NCBI GenBank assembly: GCA_023480885.1
Contig: JAMCWX010000064.1
Location: forward strand, 1 to 64,000
From: Chloroflexota bacterium
GTDB taxonomy: Bacteria; Chloroflexota; UBA6077; FW602-bin22; JACPRP01
Length of the DNA: 64,000 nt
Reading direction: 5' to 3'
Shown here: positions 62,521-64,000 of the stretch, piece by piece
Numbering within the stretch: position 1 is the first letter of the stretch
How the letters are laid out: each line of letters starts with the position of its first letter
Made by a program: the position numbers and the translations under genes
The notes under the pieces: generated by a model
Database searches by the model: none
What the model was told of the DNA's origin: nothing
Seen by the model: only the letters and a program-made list of their open reading frames with translations

Positions 62521-63618
62521 CTACGCCGGTGGCGGACCCGGCGGACTGAAGGGCCAGCGATGGAATATCGCGTAATACAACACGATCACGGCCGTGAAGA
62601 AATTGAGAGACGCGATGCCAACGTAAAGCTGGGATGGCAAATCAGGTGGCCAAGCTGTGGTTGCCAGTGCAATGGCATTGAGAACGAAATACCATATCGC
62701 CGAGGTCGCAAAGGCCAGGATCATCAGCGTCAGCGCTCTGCCAGCTGTCAGCTGGCCCTGCACTGGCCAGGTTTCCAGAGCCATACCCCAGACGAAGGCG
62801 CCGAAGATTGAAGTTGCTCCGAGCGCAACCACCGCCGGGCCCCCTACGGTCGCCTGCAGGACGAAGTAGGTAACGATGCCCAGCGCTAGAACTGCAATAG
62901 TGCTCGTTGCAAGAGCAGTGGAATTGTCCTTAATAAGCTTGAAAGGCCAGCCTCCGAGAAGGACTCCAAGCACCATTTGCCAGGCGATTACCCAGATCGC
63001 CGCCGTAGTGGTGTCCATGGCAAAGAACAACCCACTCGGATTAGGCATCGAGCCCAGGGCTTGTGCCGGCAACGGATTCCAATTGCAAAGCGCGATGTAA
63101 AGGATGCCGCCGACAATCCACGAGGTGATGACTGCCACCACTCCGGCCAGGCGGTACTCAAGGTTCCTGAAGGGCCATAGGCCTAGAATAAATGTGAGGT
63201 GGAGCATCACGCCGAAGACCAGGGCAGCAAAGGGCATCAGGAACGGAAACATGCGGAACGGAGGATTGAACATCTCGGCCGTGTTGAAGGACCCGACCAC
63301 GAGAGACTGGGCAACGAATACGCCAATTGCAGTAAGAATTACCTGAAGAACCAGGTTGCCAATGCCGGCCAATGGCTGTGGCAACCCAGCAAATGGCCAA
63401 CCCCGCCACCAAACTGCATTCACGACCAGGAAGGGTAGCCAAATGGTCGTGAGTGGGCCCAGGACGAGGAGGGCGTTGACCAAACCGACGGAGAACGACA
63501 ACACGAATCCCACTATCAGAACGACGACCAGGAATAGCAAGCCGATGATAGGCTGACGTGATGCGGCGATTCCACCTAGAGCGCGAGATTCTGCCATTGA
63601 CGAGGAATTGCTGGACAT
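62521..63618 (-). CDS. Multi-pass membrane protein with repeated Trp-Pro-Phe motif
   Basis: 365 residues from ATG 63618 (AAGGAGG upstream). About nine to ten hydrophobic helices. A W-P-F/V motif recurs at helix ends: RGWPFAGL, GLWPFRNLE, GGWPFKLI, ETWPVQG and HRWPFSPPG, suggesting internal duplication of a two- or three-helix unit. No catalytic motif, no ATPase neighbour. Not recognised; a transporter or membrane enzyme subunit is possible. Confidence 0.65.
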   Translation of the reverse strand: MSSNSSSMAESRALGGIAASRQPIIGLLFLVVVLIVGFVLSFSVGLVNALLVLGPLTTIWLPFLVVNAVWWRGWPFAGLPQPLAGIGNLVLQVILTAIGVFVAQSLVVGSFNTAEMFNPPFRMFPFLMPFAALVFGVMLHLTFILGLWPFRNLEYRLAGVVAVITSWIVGGILYIALCNWNPLPAQALGSMPNPSGLFFAMDTTTAAIWVIAWQMVLGVLLGGWPFKLIKDNSTALATSTIAVLALGIVTYFVLQATVGGPAVVALGATSIFGAFVWGMALETWPVQGQLTAGRALTLMILAFATSAIWYFVLNAIALATTAWPPDLPSQLYVGIASLNFFTAVIVLYYAIFHRWPFSPPGPPPA

Positions 63619-64000
63619 AATTTCCTCCTTAATTTGACAGGGCACGAAACTACGATAACCGCAAGCTCGCAAAACTCAAGATCGCGCTACAAGGGTCCGT
63701 CAGAGCAAGACGGGTTGTTGAAATCGGTTAACCACCTCCTCGTCCAATACAAAGCAATATGCCATCGATTCGCATTTGTTCAGCGGACCATTCCCTTCCC
63801 GATCGCCGATTACCTGTAGCTTTTCACTGGAACCAAAGGTCGCCTGGCTAAGTGGTGCTATGTTTAGGGAAACGATTCTGTGTGCGCCCGGAAGTTGAGA
63901 GAAAAATGAGCTAAGCCAGTGATTGACGACGCTGCCGCAGGTTTGATAGTCACGAGCTTCACCCCCGAGGGGGGCGTACGATTGTACAGACGTGAAACCA
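63619..64000. other. End region without recognisable gene
   Basis: Short open frames only, none with family features or a ribosome-binding site. I see no RNA gene or strong promoter. Confidence 0.4.

Overview
The window is a dense, moderately GC-rich bacterial chromosome segment with about 59 protein-coding genes. I found no tRNA, rRNA, CRISPR array or intact insertion sequence. The best guess for the host is Chloroflexota. The clues are a CIRCE-controlled hrcA-grpE-dnaK operon, a DnaC-like plus DnaD-like primosome pair beside dnaB, Cys-rich repeat proteins, a very large SARP/MalT-type regulator, many Liv-type transporters and tungsten-type aldehyde oxidoreductases. The assignment is by gene content only and is not proven. 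The metabolism looks anaerobic or facultative, and heterotrophic on organic acids and amino acids.

Layout. 1-4.7 kb: a DUF922-like lipoprotein, a 46-residue mini-gene, and a minus-strand NitT/TauT-type ABC transporter with a metallo-beta-lactamase-fold hydrolase. 4.9-9.2 kb: heat-shock operon hrcA-grpE-dnaK (no dnaJ) and a VanZ-like gene. 9.3-28 kb: a large regulator followed by a long plus-strand gene train: alpha/beta hydrolase, Liv transporter (with LivM, LivG and LivF fused in one 915-residue chain), VOC protein, aldehyde ferredoxin oxidoreductase (AOR), a complete 2-oxoacid-dehydrogenase-like E2/E3/E1alpha/E1beta set whose E2 carries an in-frame TGA, then a second AOR. 28-29.9 kb: three tandem MoaD/ThiS-like proteins and birA. 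29.9-33.2 kb (minus): rplI-dnaB-dnaD-dnaC replication cluster. 33.5-46 kb: a Cys-rich protein, then a minus-strand propionyl-CoA/methylmalonyl-CoA cluster (thiolase, carboxylase, two acyl-CoA mutases, epimerase, B12 adenosyltransferase, MeaB) ending in a potassium channel. 46.2-47.8 kb: an apparently orphan DNA methyltransferase with a tiny partner ORF. 47.9-49.7 kb: rubrerythrin, encapsulated ferritin and encapsulin shell. 49.8-53 kb (minus): small Cys/His protein, TorD-like chaperone, nadD, obg. 53.0-53.6 kb: a non-coding stretch with three consensus DnaA boxes, a possible replication origin. 53.6-55.6 kb: AprA/fumarate-reductase-like flavoprotein with a small ferredoxin. 56-61.2 kb: a second complete Liv operon with a strong promoter and palindromic operator. 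61.3-63.6 kb: SHOCT protein, methyltransferase and a multi-pass membrane protein.

The most interesting unit is the 9.3-29 kb region. It combines uptake (Liv), an alpha/beta hydrolase, two tungsten-type oxidoreductases with their own MoaD-like proteins, and a lipoyl-dependent acyl-generating complex, which reads as one dedicated catabolic system for an unknown oxo or aldehyde substrate. The acyl-CoA cluster at 35-46 kb also stands out. One of its two mutases carries the isobutyryl-CoA-mutase residue pair (Phe80/Gln198), the other the methylmalonyl pair (Tyr/Arg), and the two genes share an identical 138-bp tract suggesting gene conversion.
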